A DNA stretch of 45,261 nucleotides, taken from positions 1 to 45,261 of the forward strand of contig CALJUX010000044.1 of the NCBI GenBank assembly GCA_937978655.1. Direction: 5' to 3'. The position numbers were made by a program, and so were the translations under genes. Shown here one piece after another: positions 7,966 to 16,201 of the stretch (within the stretch, counting starts at the first letter, position 1; each line of letters begins with the position of its first letter). The notes under the pieces were generated by a model. It did no database searches. It was not told the DNA's origin and saw only the letters and a list, made by a program, of their open reading frames with translations. This stretch comes from an uncultured Chromatiaceae bacterium. Lineage in GTDB: Bacteria; Pseudomonadota; Gammaproteobacteria; Enterobacterales; Alteromonadaceae.

Positions 7966-10446
7966 TTGTACAGCACCGAGTATGATGAAGTTTTTGCGTT
8001 AATGGACATCTCGGATAGTGAGAGGATCCAATACGCCGAATTTTTGCGGCACCTGAATACGCCACCTGACATGAGAAGATTGGCTGGCGTACTGAAAAAC
8101 TTTATTACCACCTACAGCGATGCCTGGCTCGAAGACATCAGCCTCAATGCAAATATTGTCCAGCATACCCATCAATGGCTGGAATTGGCCGAAACTCTGG
8201 AAGAAAAATTACCGTCAGCTCGCAAGTATCGGCGTCATCCCGGTAAACGAGGTTTGCAGACGTTATTCCGTGGCAGCTTTACCCACTATCCCTTTTATTC
8301 AGTCCATTACATTTTAAGTGTTGATAATGCAGATTTTTTTAAATGGCTGCGGCAAGTCTTGTTTGTGCTGCCGTTTCTTATGCAGGGTCGCATCCGGGAT
8401 ACCCAACGCTTTATGGCCTACGAATATAAATTTGTGGGCCTTTTTTTTCGGGAAATGACGATTAATGAACAGGCTTTGCAGTGGTTAAGACAAAAAGACT
8501 GCTCAGCATGTAAGAACATTCGTTGTTTTATTGGCTGGCTCTACGAATATCGCGCTTATTTTCGCAAGAACCACACACTTACCTACGCCGAGCTTCAAAG
8601 AGCAGGAGAAAAATCCAGCACAGAGCCAAGGGAAAGAGTGATTGCCCTCTACCATGAAATAACTCGCGTCATTAAAACTCTGGAAATCCTTATCGGTTAT
8701 CAGAAAAAGCGCCGTGGCAGCGGTATCCGGGATAGGCGTCCGTCCGGGCATTCACGAGTTGATGGGGACATCCCAAGATACGGTGTCACTGCGCTGGAAA
8801 GTGACCTTCTCATCCAAATTGAAACGTTGCCCGATGAAGCAGACCAATTGCTTTATTCGGTACTACAGCCGGAACTTGATGATGAACTGGTTGATGCCGG
8901 TGAAGACATATTCGAGCAGCAACAGGACGAGGTTTATCTGTTTGCTGACGCGGAGCCGATGGAAGCCTATATTGCGGCTTTTCATGGCCGCCGGTTATCG
9001 AAGTCGGTTATGCGGCGAGTTGAACGGCAGCATCAGTACCTGAGCAATCAGCAAACCTTATCTAATAGCGACGTGAATCGCCTATTGAACTGGTGTCGCC
9101 AACCCAAGAAATACGCTGATGAACAAGAAGTTGCCTGCATTACCGCCATGGTCTTTTTCTGTGCGATGCTACCGGACCAGTTAAGATCGACCAGCCTAAA
9201 CTGGGACCATGGTAAATATCCAAAGCTGGATTTTGGCGAAAATAAACGCTTGGCGTTAAAAGTATTTTCGGTTCAATACGCTTTTAACTTAAAGAATGAT
9301 TCGCTTGCAAAAGCCCTGCTGTTGCCGGTACCAACCATTTTATTGCAAGCTTCAGAGGACCACATTACTAGACCAATTGACTGGTTCGAAGATCAACATT
9401 ATCCATTAAGTGAATCTAAGTTCTGTGCTGGTGGCACTGCTCTACAAGACAGGCTTGAGCTTGCAACCGGGCTTAATGTCACTGCGTATCAGCTTTCAAG
9501 TTTTCTGTTCTTGCGTGCCTGTGCCATGTTTGGCACTGCGTGTGCAACGTTGATGTTCAATAGGCCTGCTCCTGGCAGCCAGGCAAGACTGTATTACACA
9601 TCACTAAAAGCAGAGTTACTCCAGGAGCGATATAAGCAGCTGGTTACCAAAGTACTGCAGGATGCGAACTTGCACGACCAGCCAGCATTTGGGTATGACT
9701 CGCCAATACAAACAGCAAACATCGGGTGTCGTCAGGCGTCAAAGCTGGAGGACTACCAAAGCCTGCTGGCACAGTTATCCGCCAAATTACAAGAGCTGCG
9801 TAAGAATCTGCTAAACCAGGATTGGGTACACTTTCATAATTACTTCACGGCTTACTGTATCGTTGCGCAAGGTCTGCTGACCGGATTAAGGCCTACACAT
9901 CAGGGTTTCATCACTGCCCGGCAGATCTTGTATAGCAGCAAAGTCGCGGTAGTTCGGGACAAAGACAGTGCCGACGAGTATCACACCAGAACCATTCCGC
10001 TGCATCCGGTTGCGATAGAGATTGCAGAGGCTTATCAAGCGCATATGCAGGCAATGCTTGGACGATTACATCGGATTGGAGCCCTCAGGAAATGGCAAGG
10101 CATCGGTAGTCCTGAACCGTTTTTTTTCACCAACACCGCGAATGTCGATAGTAGTTACAAGGTCTCGCTGATGCCCTTTAAACCCAGCCTGTTGCAAGAA
10201 ACTTTGAAGGAATTTTTCTCCGGGCCTCCGAACGGCAATCGCAAGTTTTTACGCTCCTGGTTCGAAAGCCAGTCAGTACCAAGCTACTGCATTGACGCGC
10301 TGCTCGGGCATGGCAATTTGGGTGAGACGGTTTGGCATCCGCATAACACGATGTCCCTTGAGGATGTCCGGCAAACCCTCAGCCCTCACATAAACACCTT
10401 GGTTCAGTTGCTTAATCTCAAAGCTGTCGCAGGGCTTACATCATGA
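7966..10446 (+). CDS. large tyrosine-recombinase-like protein with degenerate active site
   Basis: 826 aa. The start is TTG 7966 with AAGGA 10 nt upstream; ATG 8002 is the next candidate. The first 600 residues match nothing I know. The C-terminal 190 residues follow the tyrosine-recombinase catalytic layout: GLRP with Arg642, then KFLR (760-763) where HxxR is expected, then LLGH with His782. The nucleophilic tyrosine expected about nine residues after that histidine is missing; the stretch reads NLGETVWHPH. The His of HxxR is also replaced by Lys. I infer a non-catalytic partner, like inactive subunits in other multi-recombinase systems. The gene overlaps the next one by 4 nt (ATGA), so the two are translationally coupled. 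Confidence 0.75.
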   Translation: MYSTEYDEVFALMDISDSERIQYAEFLRHLNTPPDMRRLAGVLKNFITTYSDAWLEDISLNANIVQHTHQWLELAETLEEKLPSARKYRRHPGKRGLQTLFRGSFTHYPFYSVHYILSVDNADFFKWLRQVLFVLPFLMQGRIRDTQRFMAYEYKFVGLFFREMTINEQALQWLRQKDCSACKNIRCFIGWLYEYRAYFRKNHTLTYAELQRAGEKSSTEPRERVIALYHEITRVIKTLEILIGYQKKRRGSGIRDRRPSGHSRVDGDIPRYGVTALESDLLIQIETLPDEADQLLYSVLQPELDDELVDAGEDIFEQQQDEVYLFADAEPMEAYIAAFHGRRLSKSVMRRVERQHQYLSNQQTLSNSDVNRLLNWCRQPKKYADEQEVACITAMVFFCAMLPDQLRSTSLNWDHGKYPKLDFGENKRLALKVFSVQYAFNLKNDSLAKALLLPVPTILLQASEDHITRPIDWFEDQHYPLSESKFCAGGTALQDRLELATGLNVTAYQLSSFLFLRACAMFGTACATLMFNRPAPGSQARLYYTSLKAELLQERYKQLVTKVLQDANLHDQPAFGYDSPIQTANIGCRQASKLEDYQSLLAQLSAKLQELRKNLLNQDWVHFHNYFTAYCIVAQGLLTGLRPTHQGFITARQILYSSKVAVVRDKDSADEYHTRTIPLHPVAIEIAEAYQAHMQAMLGRLHRIGALRKWQGIGSPEPFFFTNTANVDSSYKVSLMPFKPSLLQETLKEFFSGPPNGNRKFLRSWFESQSVPSYCIDALLGHGNLGETVWHPHNTMSLEDVRQTLSPHINTLVQLLNLKAVAGLTS

Positions 10447-13400
10447 AATTCTCCCAACTGCCCGCCGAACTACAAAGCCTGCTGCTAAAGAGCACCGGTC
10501 TGCACAGCAACAATGAGGACTTACTCCCTTCTAAACTGAGTCAATCGCACTACTCGCAGATTTTTTGGGAACTGTACGGCAAGCGTTCGCGTAATGACAT
10601 GGGCCAAGATGACACGGCAAAGACAGCGACCGAACTCATCCATCTGCTCAATCAATTTATTCTGGCTAACAGAAGTGCATTCTACGGCCTTAAAATCAGA
10701 AACCCCATTCTGATCAAACGCCCCAAGCCACCATTACGAGAACAATACGCCTCTTACCTGCCGGAAATTGACTACATTGACCAGCAGTTTTTGCGTAATC
10801 CCGACGTTACCTTAAACGGTTCACCTCTTCACCAGTCAATACACACACAGGCAAAGTTCTATGTCGGTCAGCTGCTGTACGCCGCTAGTCGTTTTGGCGG
10901 GCTGTTACGCGTCGATTTACTGAAGAGTCTGTTGCATCAGACCATCTACGCCGCGCCCTATCAGCACGATAACGTCGTTTGGTATGAGCTAGAAGCTGCC
11001 GACCAGTCCCAAATGATTTGGATCCCAGACCCTGTCAGTAGCACGCTGTTACCTCGCTTGTTGAATATGCGACATACTTCAAATTGGGCAGAGCACCCGG
11101 CAGTTCAGCAACTGAATATTCAGAGTTGTCTCAGTTACTTTTTGAAATCCTTTGGATTGCCCCATTTTGACGAGCTGCTCAGGCAGCGAAAAGAGCGCAT
11201 AAAAAAACTGCTCAAAATCATTGAAGCCAGGTTGTCGCTGACGCATACAGCCTGTCATCTGCCTGTGTTAGCCGGGGAAGAAGCAAACCTGTCACTTGCC
11301 CCTGAAGCCTTTCGGCGATTATTAACAAGGGCAACCTGGAACGGGCCATCGCATGCTTATTCATTTCCTCCATCTGCGCCTGGTGTACCGCCAACACATA
11401 AAAGCAAACAGCGTAAGTCAGACAAAGAACTGGCTCTGCTATCACAACCTATCAGCCAATCACTAACAGACTGCGTGGCCGTAATAACCACTGTGAAGAA
11501 AAAGTTGGCTTCCGGCGCATCAGCAGCGGATAGTGACCAGTCAAATAGCCCACAACAACATTCCCTCCGCGACTTGTCCGCAACATTAAAAGCGATGGCG
11601 CAATCGACGGAGTTCGTGCTGCTACCTGTTACACGGTTACTGATTGAATGGGCTGCATTTCGACTCACTTCGCAAAGTAAATGGTCTGGCAAACTCAAAC
11701 CAAGCACCCTGATTTCTCACCTGGGGGTGATATTAAAGCCATTAACCCGATTGTTTGCGGCTCACTCCCCATTAAAAATGAATATTGCGGATCTTGACGA
11801 GTACTACCATGAAGTCATCGATGATGCGCCGAAACAACAAGGGCAAATGAGACGCGCGGCTATCCTGCGTGACTTTCATCTGTTTTTGGAAAAGGAATAC
11901 CAGTTAGAGCCGAGCTACGTGTGTTCAGGTTTTGTCATGCGTGGTAGCAAATACAAAGCATTGATGGTTGATGCGAACATCTTGCTCCCTTCGGAATACA
12001 ACAGCGCCTACCAAACGTTACTACGACGCGTCGTGTTATCTAAAGCGCCGGATGCAGACTACATCAGGCTTATACTACTGATCTTAGGATTTCGTTGTGG
12101 CCTGCGTCGCAGTGAAGCGCTTTATCTGCGCTTTGAAGATATTCAGACCCCGGGCACTTCCCTTGACCAGGTGTCATCGCTCTCCGAGCTTTTAGTACGG
12201 CCACATTCGGCGCGCCAGCTAAAAAGTAAATCGGCCACTCGCCGCTTGCCACTGGGTCTATTGTTATCGAAGGAAGAGCGTGATTGCTTCAGTAATTTCC
12301 TCAAACTGCGACAACCTAAAGACCCATCGAAGTATCTCTTTGTCGGCGCACATGCCGACAAACCACTCGATACTGATCTTGCATTCAAGCCTTTGGTGGC
12401 CGTGCTGCAAGAGATCACCGGCGATCCTGATTTTCGATATCACAGGCTGCGCCATAGTTTTGTGACCTGGACCTTCTGGTATTGGCAGCAACACAAATAC
12501 TCAACCACACATCCGTTGACACCGTTTTTATCACACGCAGTGATGTCGCATTTAGCTGAGGCCCGACAGCAGTATTTCTTACAGACTCACAGTTCAGCGA
12601 TTCGGGGGGAATTACATGCCGTCAGTAGCCTGGCTGGGCACTCGAGCCCGTCTATTACGCTGTTTCATTATCTGCACTCGATGCAGTGGTGTTACACCGC
12701 TGAAAACTGGCGTCTTTACGCCTTACACCAGGATGCCACTGCTAAGTTACTCAGTATGTCCCGGCGTAATTACTTTTACCGGCTAAATCAAATCGGTTTT
12801 ACGGCGCTGCTCGCCGCTGAATTAACGCCCTGGTGTAAAGCACCTGAATTACCCAAAAGTGAACTGCAAACCGTGGAAAGTAACCCCACAGACCAACCCA
12901 AAAAACTATCCGAGCTTCACGAAATTTGGGAGTTTTATCAGGCTTTTCTGCTATACACCAGCAAGGCCATGGGTGAGTGGAAAGAAAACCTACTCTATGA
13001 AGATACTCGCTATCGCGATACGGATAGTGACCCCGATCCAAATGAACCCCGCGTCTGGGCTTCAGACAAAAAGCTAGATCCAGACAGATTTGCATTTGCT
13101 GTTGAGCTCCTAGAGTACCGGCTACAAAAAAGAAATCGTGCAACGCGTCAGTCGTCCCAAAGTAGTTATCCGAGCAATATTGCCGGTTATCAGCTACCCA
13201 AATGGTCTACCTGGCATATTGCTACCAGCAAAGCGATGGCTATTGTGAACTCGTATCAAGAGCTCAATCACGATGAACAATTAGATGTGCTCAAAGCATG
13301 TCATTACGTGGTAGTCACCCGCCCTATCAGCGCACTGAATTGTCAATTCCGGGAGCCAGCTCAACTCTGGTTGTTCGTACAATGGCTCAAACCAATTCTG

Positions 13401-14027
13401 TGCGGTTTGCCCAATACCTATTATTTGAACGTGAGTATTCATTGCCATCACAACATCGCCATAAATGAGAAGGAAAAAGTACTCGTGGATTGGCAAGCAC
13501 CTGAATTTACGGGTTTTGTTGTGAATACACAGCTGGTCGCCGTCAATGATATTAGTAATGTTCCATTTGCTGACATCACTTTACGGCACACCCCAACACG
13601 AGAGGTCAGCAAGCCATTTGCAGACATAGGTTTCACCCTTGGGATGACCATACTGTATTTCTATGACGGAGCACGTCTACAACAACAGATTGCCCCAATT
13701 CCCATCACAAAGGCGATGCACAAAGAATACGTTGCGAGACAGCAGCGAAAAGCCGAGGAGGCGAAAGCTGCAGAATATCAACGAATCAATCCACCTCTCT
13801 TTGAACCCACAGTTGCTCAAGTTAGTGGTATGTCAGACGAAACGTTTGTTGGCTTCTTAAAATCTAAAGATCTTGATAGCATGCATAACAATAAGCAAAA
13901 TCAGCCTTCTGACCTCGATAGTATGATGAGTTCTCCGGACCATCAGAAGTCAAATCTCGATAGTATGTCGTTAGGTTATCGTGACGAAAAACCCAAAAGG
14001 CGGAGCAGAAAAACCAAAGACAATTGA
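10443..14027 (+). CDS. giant tyrosine recombinase (integrase)
   Basis: 1194 aa, two to three times the usual integrase length. Residues about 400-500 look like the helical core-binding domain (LLIEWAAFRLTS..., LRDFHLFLEKEY). The catalytic domain at about 540-760 has the full set: Arg555 in CGLRR, Lys594/596 in KSKSATRR, HRLR (His667-Arg670), AGH (His733) and Tyr743 in LFHYLH. The 430-residue C-terminal extension is unrecognised, has a coiled-coil-like RQQRKAEEAKAAEYQR stretch, and ends with three 14-residue repeats containing LDSM. The start overlaps the preceding gene as ATGA. By analogy with multi-protein recombinase systems (RIT elements, Tn554, gamma-mobile-trio islands) this is probably the strand-cutting subunit of a mobile element. 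The exact family is not known to me. Confidence 0.85.
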   Translation: MKFSQLPAELQSLLLKSTGLHSNNEDLLPSKLSQSHYSQIFWELYGKRSRNDMGQDDTAKTATELIHLLNQFILANRSAFYGLKIRNPILIKRPKPPLREQYASYLPEIDYIDQQFLRNPDVTLNGSPLHQSIHTQAKFYVGQLLYAASRFGGLLRVDLLKSLLHQTIYAAPYQHDNVVWYELEAADQSQMIWIPDPVSSTLLPRLLNMRHTSNWAEHPAVQQLNIQSCLSYFLKSFGLPHFDELLRQRKERIKKLLKIIEARLSLTHTACHLPVLAGEEANLSLAPEAFRRLLTRATWNGPSHAYSFPPSAPGVPPTHKSKQRKSDKELALLSQPISQSLTDCVAVITTVKKKLASGASAADSDQSNSPQQHSLRDLSATLKAMAQSTEFVLLPVTRLLIEWAAFRLTSQSKWSGKLKPSTLISHLGVILKPLTRLFAAHSPLKMNIADLDEYYHEVIDDAPKQQGQMRRAAILRDFHLFLEKEYQLEPSYVCSGFVMRGSKYKALMVDANILLPSEYNSAYQTLLRRVVLSKAPDADYIRLILLILGFRCGLRRSEALYLRFEDIQTPGTSLDQVSSLSELLVRPHSARQLKSKSATRRLPLGLLLSKEERDCFSNFLKLRQPKDPSKYLFVGAHADKPLDTDLAFKPLVAVLQEITGDPDFRYHRLRHSFVTWTFWYWQQHKYSTTHPLTPFLSHAVMSHLAEARQQYFLQTHSSAIRGELHAVSSLAGHSSPSITLFHYLHSMQWCYTAENWRLYALHQDATAKLLSMSRRNYFYRLNQIGFTALLAAELTPWCKAPELPKSELQTVESNPTDQPKKLSELHEIWEFYQAFLLYTSKAMGEWKENLLYEDTRYRDTDSDPDPNEPRVWASDKKLDPDRFAFAVELLEYRLQKRNRATRQSSQSSYPSNIAGYQLPKWSTWHIATSKAMAIVNSYQELNHDEQLDVLKACHYVVVTRPISALNCQFREPAQLWLFVQWLKPILCGLPNTYYLNVSIHCHHNIAINEKEKVLVDWQAPEFTGFVVNTQLVAVNDISNVPFADITLRHTPTREVSKPFADIGFTLGMTILYFYDGARLQQQIAPIPITKAMHKEYVARQQRKAEEAKAAEYQRINPPLFEPTVAQVSGMSDETFVGFLKSKDLDSMHNNKQNQPSDLDSMMSSPDHQKSNLDSMSLGYRDEKPKRRSRKTKDN
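13872..13998 (+). repeat. three-unit 42-nt tandem repeat inside the giant recombinase gene
   Basis: CT(T/C)GATAG(C/T)ATG begins at 13872, 13914 and 13956, exactly 42 nt apart, giving the peptide LDSM every 14 residues just before the C-terminus. Bases between the units are not conserved, so the repeat is old or only the core peptide is selected. It falls in a polar, probably disordered tail. Confidence 0.75.
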
Positions 14028-14389
14028 TGGAGTTTCGATTCAACCTGCTTGGTCGAGATCAATGAACTGTGAATGCACAATAAAAAGTAATATCTGATTC
14101 AAACGCCAACTCATCTAGCAGCCATCTAAATAACTGTGTGAAATACCGCTAGTTGCATTTTCACATATCCACCAGTTTCAGCAATCATCCAGTTAATTGA
14201 TCGTTAGCTCTGAGCGAATAGCAGTTGTTTAAAATCGGAGATCTCGCAAAATACGAATGTCAAACTTGGTTTCATTGCAGACATTCGAGTGTCCAAGTGC
14301 CATGCACTAAACAACGTATCAATCATTACGCTGAACTTTATTGAAGTAATAACCTACTTTCGGCACAGATATACTTTTCACTCCTGCAT
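14028..14389. other. intergenic region with a short inverted-repeat element
   Basis: About 360 bp between the recombinase gene and the terminator of the metal operon. No gene is seen. At 14254-14287 the arms CGAATGTC and GACATTCG enclose an 18-nt centre; a related sequence occurs at 23187-23216. No right-hand copy of the AAATGAGCCATT repeat is present here, so the right boundary of the accessory block could not be placed. Confidence 0.45.
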
Positions 14390-14418
14390 AAAAAAAGACC
14401 AGCTAATTTGCTGGTCTT
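14390..14418 (-). terminator. Rho-independent terminator of the metal-efflux operon
   Basis: AAGACCAGC (14395-14403) pairs with GCTGGTCTT (14410-14418) around TAATTT. On the minus strand the stem runs straight into a seven-T tract (14390-14396, partly shared with the stem). It lies 22 bp past the stop of the DUF6488 gene. Confidence 0.9.
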
Positions 14419-14440
14419 CTTCTAACCCAGAGAACTAAAG

Positions 14441-14785
14441 TTACAGCTTTTCAGTGTGTTCAGCCGACAGCACATTGCCGACTTCATCCAGCACGATAAA
14501 CAGGTTCTGTTTTGCCACGTCTTTTTCGGCCGCGTTGACATAACGCACTACCCATACGGTGTCACCGTGATGAGATTTTTTCGGGCTGATGTCGGTAGCC
14601 TTAGCGCCATTCCAGCTGGCAGGCAGTTTGCTGCCGCCAACCAGTTTAGTCAGCACTTGCTGCGCTTTGCTGGACGCTTCCACGTGATCAATAGGTTCTA
14701 CATCAGCGTGGTTGCCGTGGGCCAGCACTTGGTGTGACGCCAGGGCCAGGCCAAGGCTCAGCATAACAGCGGTCAGTTTTTTCAT
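14441..14785 (-). CDS. DUF6488 family periplasmic protein
   Basis: 114 aa with a clear signal peptide (MKKLTAVMLSLGLALASHQVLA) and a histidine-bearing mature start (HGNHADVEPIDH). The remainder, with VWVVRYVNA and LFIVLDEVGNVLSAEHTEKL, is a small mixed fold that I match to DUF6488. It is the last gene of the minus-strand efflux operon, 29 bp after the membrane anchor gene and just ahead of the terminator. Role unknown; its histidines and position suggest periplasmic metal binding or sensing, which is inference. Confidence 0.75.
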   Translation of the reverse strand: MKKLTAVMLSLGLALASHQVLAHGNHADVEPIDHVEASSKAQQVLTKLVGGSKLPASWNGAKATDISPKKSHHGDTVWVVRYVNAAEKDVAKQNLFIVLDEVGNVLSAEHTEKL

Positions 14786-14814
14786 GGTTCTACTCTCTTT
14801 TCTCGTTGTAAAGG

Positions 14815-15420
14815 TTATGGTTTATAAAAATCGGCAAAAAAGCCGTGGATAGTGACAGTCACAGTGACAGGCTCTGTGCCTTTATTTTTCCAGTACCAGC
14901 CGTGGGTGCCATCAAAAGGTGCGACAAAACTGCCAATGCCGGCACTTTGCGCCCGCTCCAGCCAGTAGCTGGTGTATTCATCCGCTTTGGCGTTCACTTC
15001 TTCTCCGTGCATATCCACCAGCAGTGGCTGGCCGTTGGAGGTCCAGCTAAATACGATGCTCTGGCCTTTTTGCATTTTGGCTTTCAGTTCCGCACCTTTG
15101 CCGGGTGCCAGTTTCAGTTCCAGCGTTTTACTGCTTAAGGCCGAGTCTTGTTTGCTCACCGGGCTTAAACTGGCACCAGCCAGTAAGTTGCCCTCCGCAG
15201 TCGGCGCTGCCGGCAACACTTCCTGCATCGGTGCATCTTCTGCAGTGGCTTCGGCAATCGCCGTCAGACCGGTCATTTTACCGATACCGGTTGGGTCTAT
15301 ACCGTACTCCGCCGGCAGAATAAAGGCGGTGGTAATGATGGCGGCCACCAGTGCTGCAACCGCTGTTGCTTTGTATAAAGTGGCTTTGCCTGGGATGGTT
15401 TTTTCAATAAAAGTGTTCAT
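14815..15420 (-). CDS. transmembrane anchor protein of the metal operon
   Basis: 201 aa. One membrane segment near the N-terminus (residues about 17-37, ATAVAALVAAIITTAFILPAEYG) is followed by a periplasmic domain of about 160 residues (KLAPGKGAELKAKMQKGQSIVFSW, GQPLLVDMHGEEVNA, GTHGWYWKNKGTEPVTVTVTIHGFFADF). This is the layout of proteins annotated only as transmembrane anchor protein, which commonly travel with HupE-like and CzcCBA genes. The mature part has a beta-sandwich look. It sits 9 bp after the HupE-like gene in the same operon. The biochemical role is unknown. Confidence 0.75.
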   Translation of the reverse strand: MNTFIEKTIPGKATLYKATAVAALVAAIITTAFILPAEYGIDPTGIGKMTGLTAIAEATAEDAPMQEVLPAAPTAEGNLLAGASLSPVSKQDSALSSKTLELKLAPGKGAELKAKMQKGQSIVFSWTSNGQPLLVDMHGEEVNAKADEYTSYWLERAQSAGIGSFVAPFDGTHGWYWKNKGTEPVTVTVTIHGFFADFYKP

Positions 15421-15429
15421 CAGAATTCC

Positions 15430-16134
15430 TTAAGCGACCACAAACAGGCCGGTCAGTTGATAAAAGAAGAAGATAAAACCGGCGCTCATCAACACCTGGT
15501 TGGAACGAAAAGCATGACGCTGAAACGACGGGCTCTGCCGCCAGAAATTCATCAGAATTAAAATCAGCCCAAGTGCCAGCAGTTGCCCCAGTTCCACACC
15601 GACATTAAACGCCAGCATGTTGCCAACCAGGCCGGCTGGGTCTAGCGCAAAATCCTGCACTTTACTGGCAAGACCAAAACCATGGATAAGGCCAAACAAC
15701 CAGACCATCAGTTTTGGGTCGGGCCTTTTACCAAACCAGCTTTCAAAGGCCTGCATGTTATCCAGCGCTTTGTACACAATGGAGATGCCAATCAGCGCGT
15801 CGACCAGATAGGGATTGACATGAAACCCGCTTAACACACCTCCAAGCAGCGTCAGACTGTGGCCAATGGCAAACAACGTGACGTACAAACCGATGTCTTT
15901 GAGCCGGTACAGGAAAAAAATTACCCCGGCCAGAAACAGCAGATGGTCGTAGCCTGTGACCATATGTTTGGCGCCAAGATAAATAAACGGCAACAACTGC
16001 AGGCCTTTGGCCTGCTCAATAAACGCCTGATCGCCGGCAGCAACCCCATGGGCATAAGCTACAGAGCTACCGAACGCCAACCAGAGCAAAGCGCCCAGCC
16101 AGAGCAGCCGGTTTTTTAACAACGAACACAACAT
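15430..16134 (-). CDS. HupE/UreJ-type membrane protein
   Basis: 234 aa from ATG 16134, which has AAGGA 7 nt upstream; TTG 16140 is an alternative. After a signal-like first segment there are about six membrane helices. The family motifs GYDHLLFLAGVIFFLY, IGHSLTLLGG and LIHGFGLASKV are present. HupE/UreJ relatives transport nickel or cobalt; members linked to RND pumps are less well defined. Its place between CzcA and the anchor protein gene in one operon points to a metal-linked transport or accessory role here. Confidence 0.85.
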   Translation of the reverse strand: MLCSLLKNRLLWLGALLWLAFGSSVAYAHGVAAGDQAFIEQAKGLQLLPFIYLGAKHMVTGYDHLLFLAGVIFFLYRLKDIGLYVTLFAIGHSLTLLGGVLSGFHVNPYLVDALIGISIVYKALDNMQAFESWFGKRPDPKLMVWLFGLIHGFGLASKVQDFALDPAGLVGNMLAFNVGVELGQLLALGLILILMNFWRQSPSFQRHAFRSNQVLMSAGFIFFFYQLTGLFVVA

Positions 16135-16201
16135 ACACAATTCCTTATTTCAGAGCCCCTGCGCTGGCAGGGGCGAACAGATGATTTTTCAGCTAGCTCA
16201 A

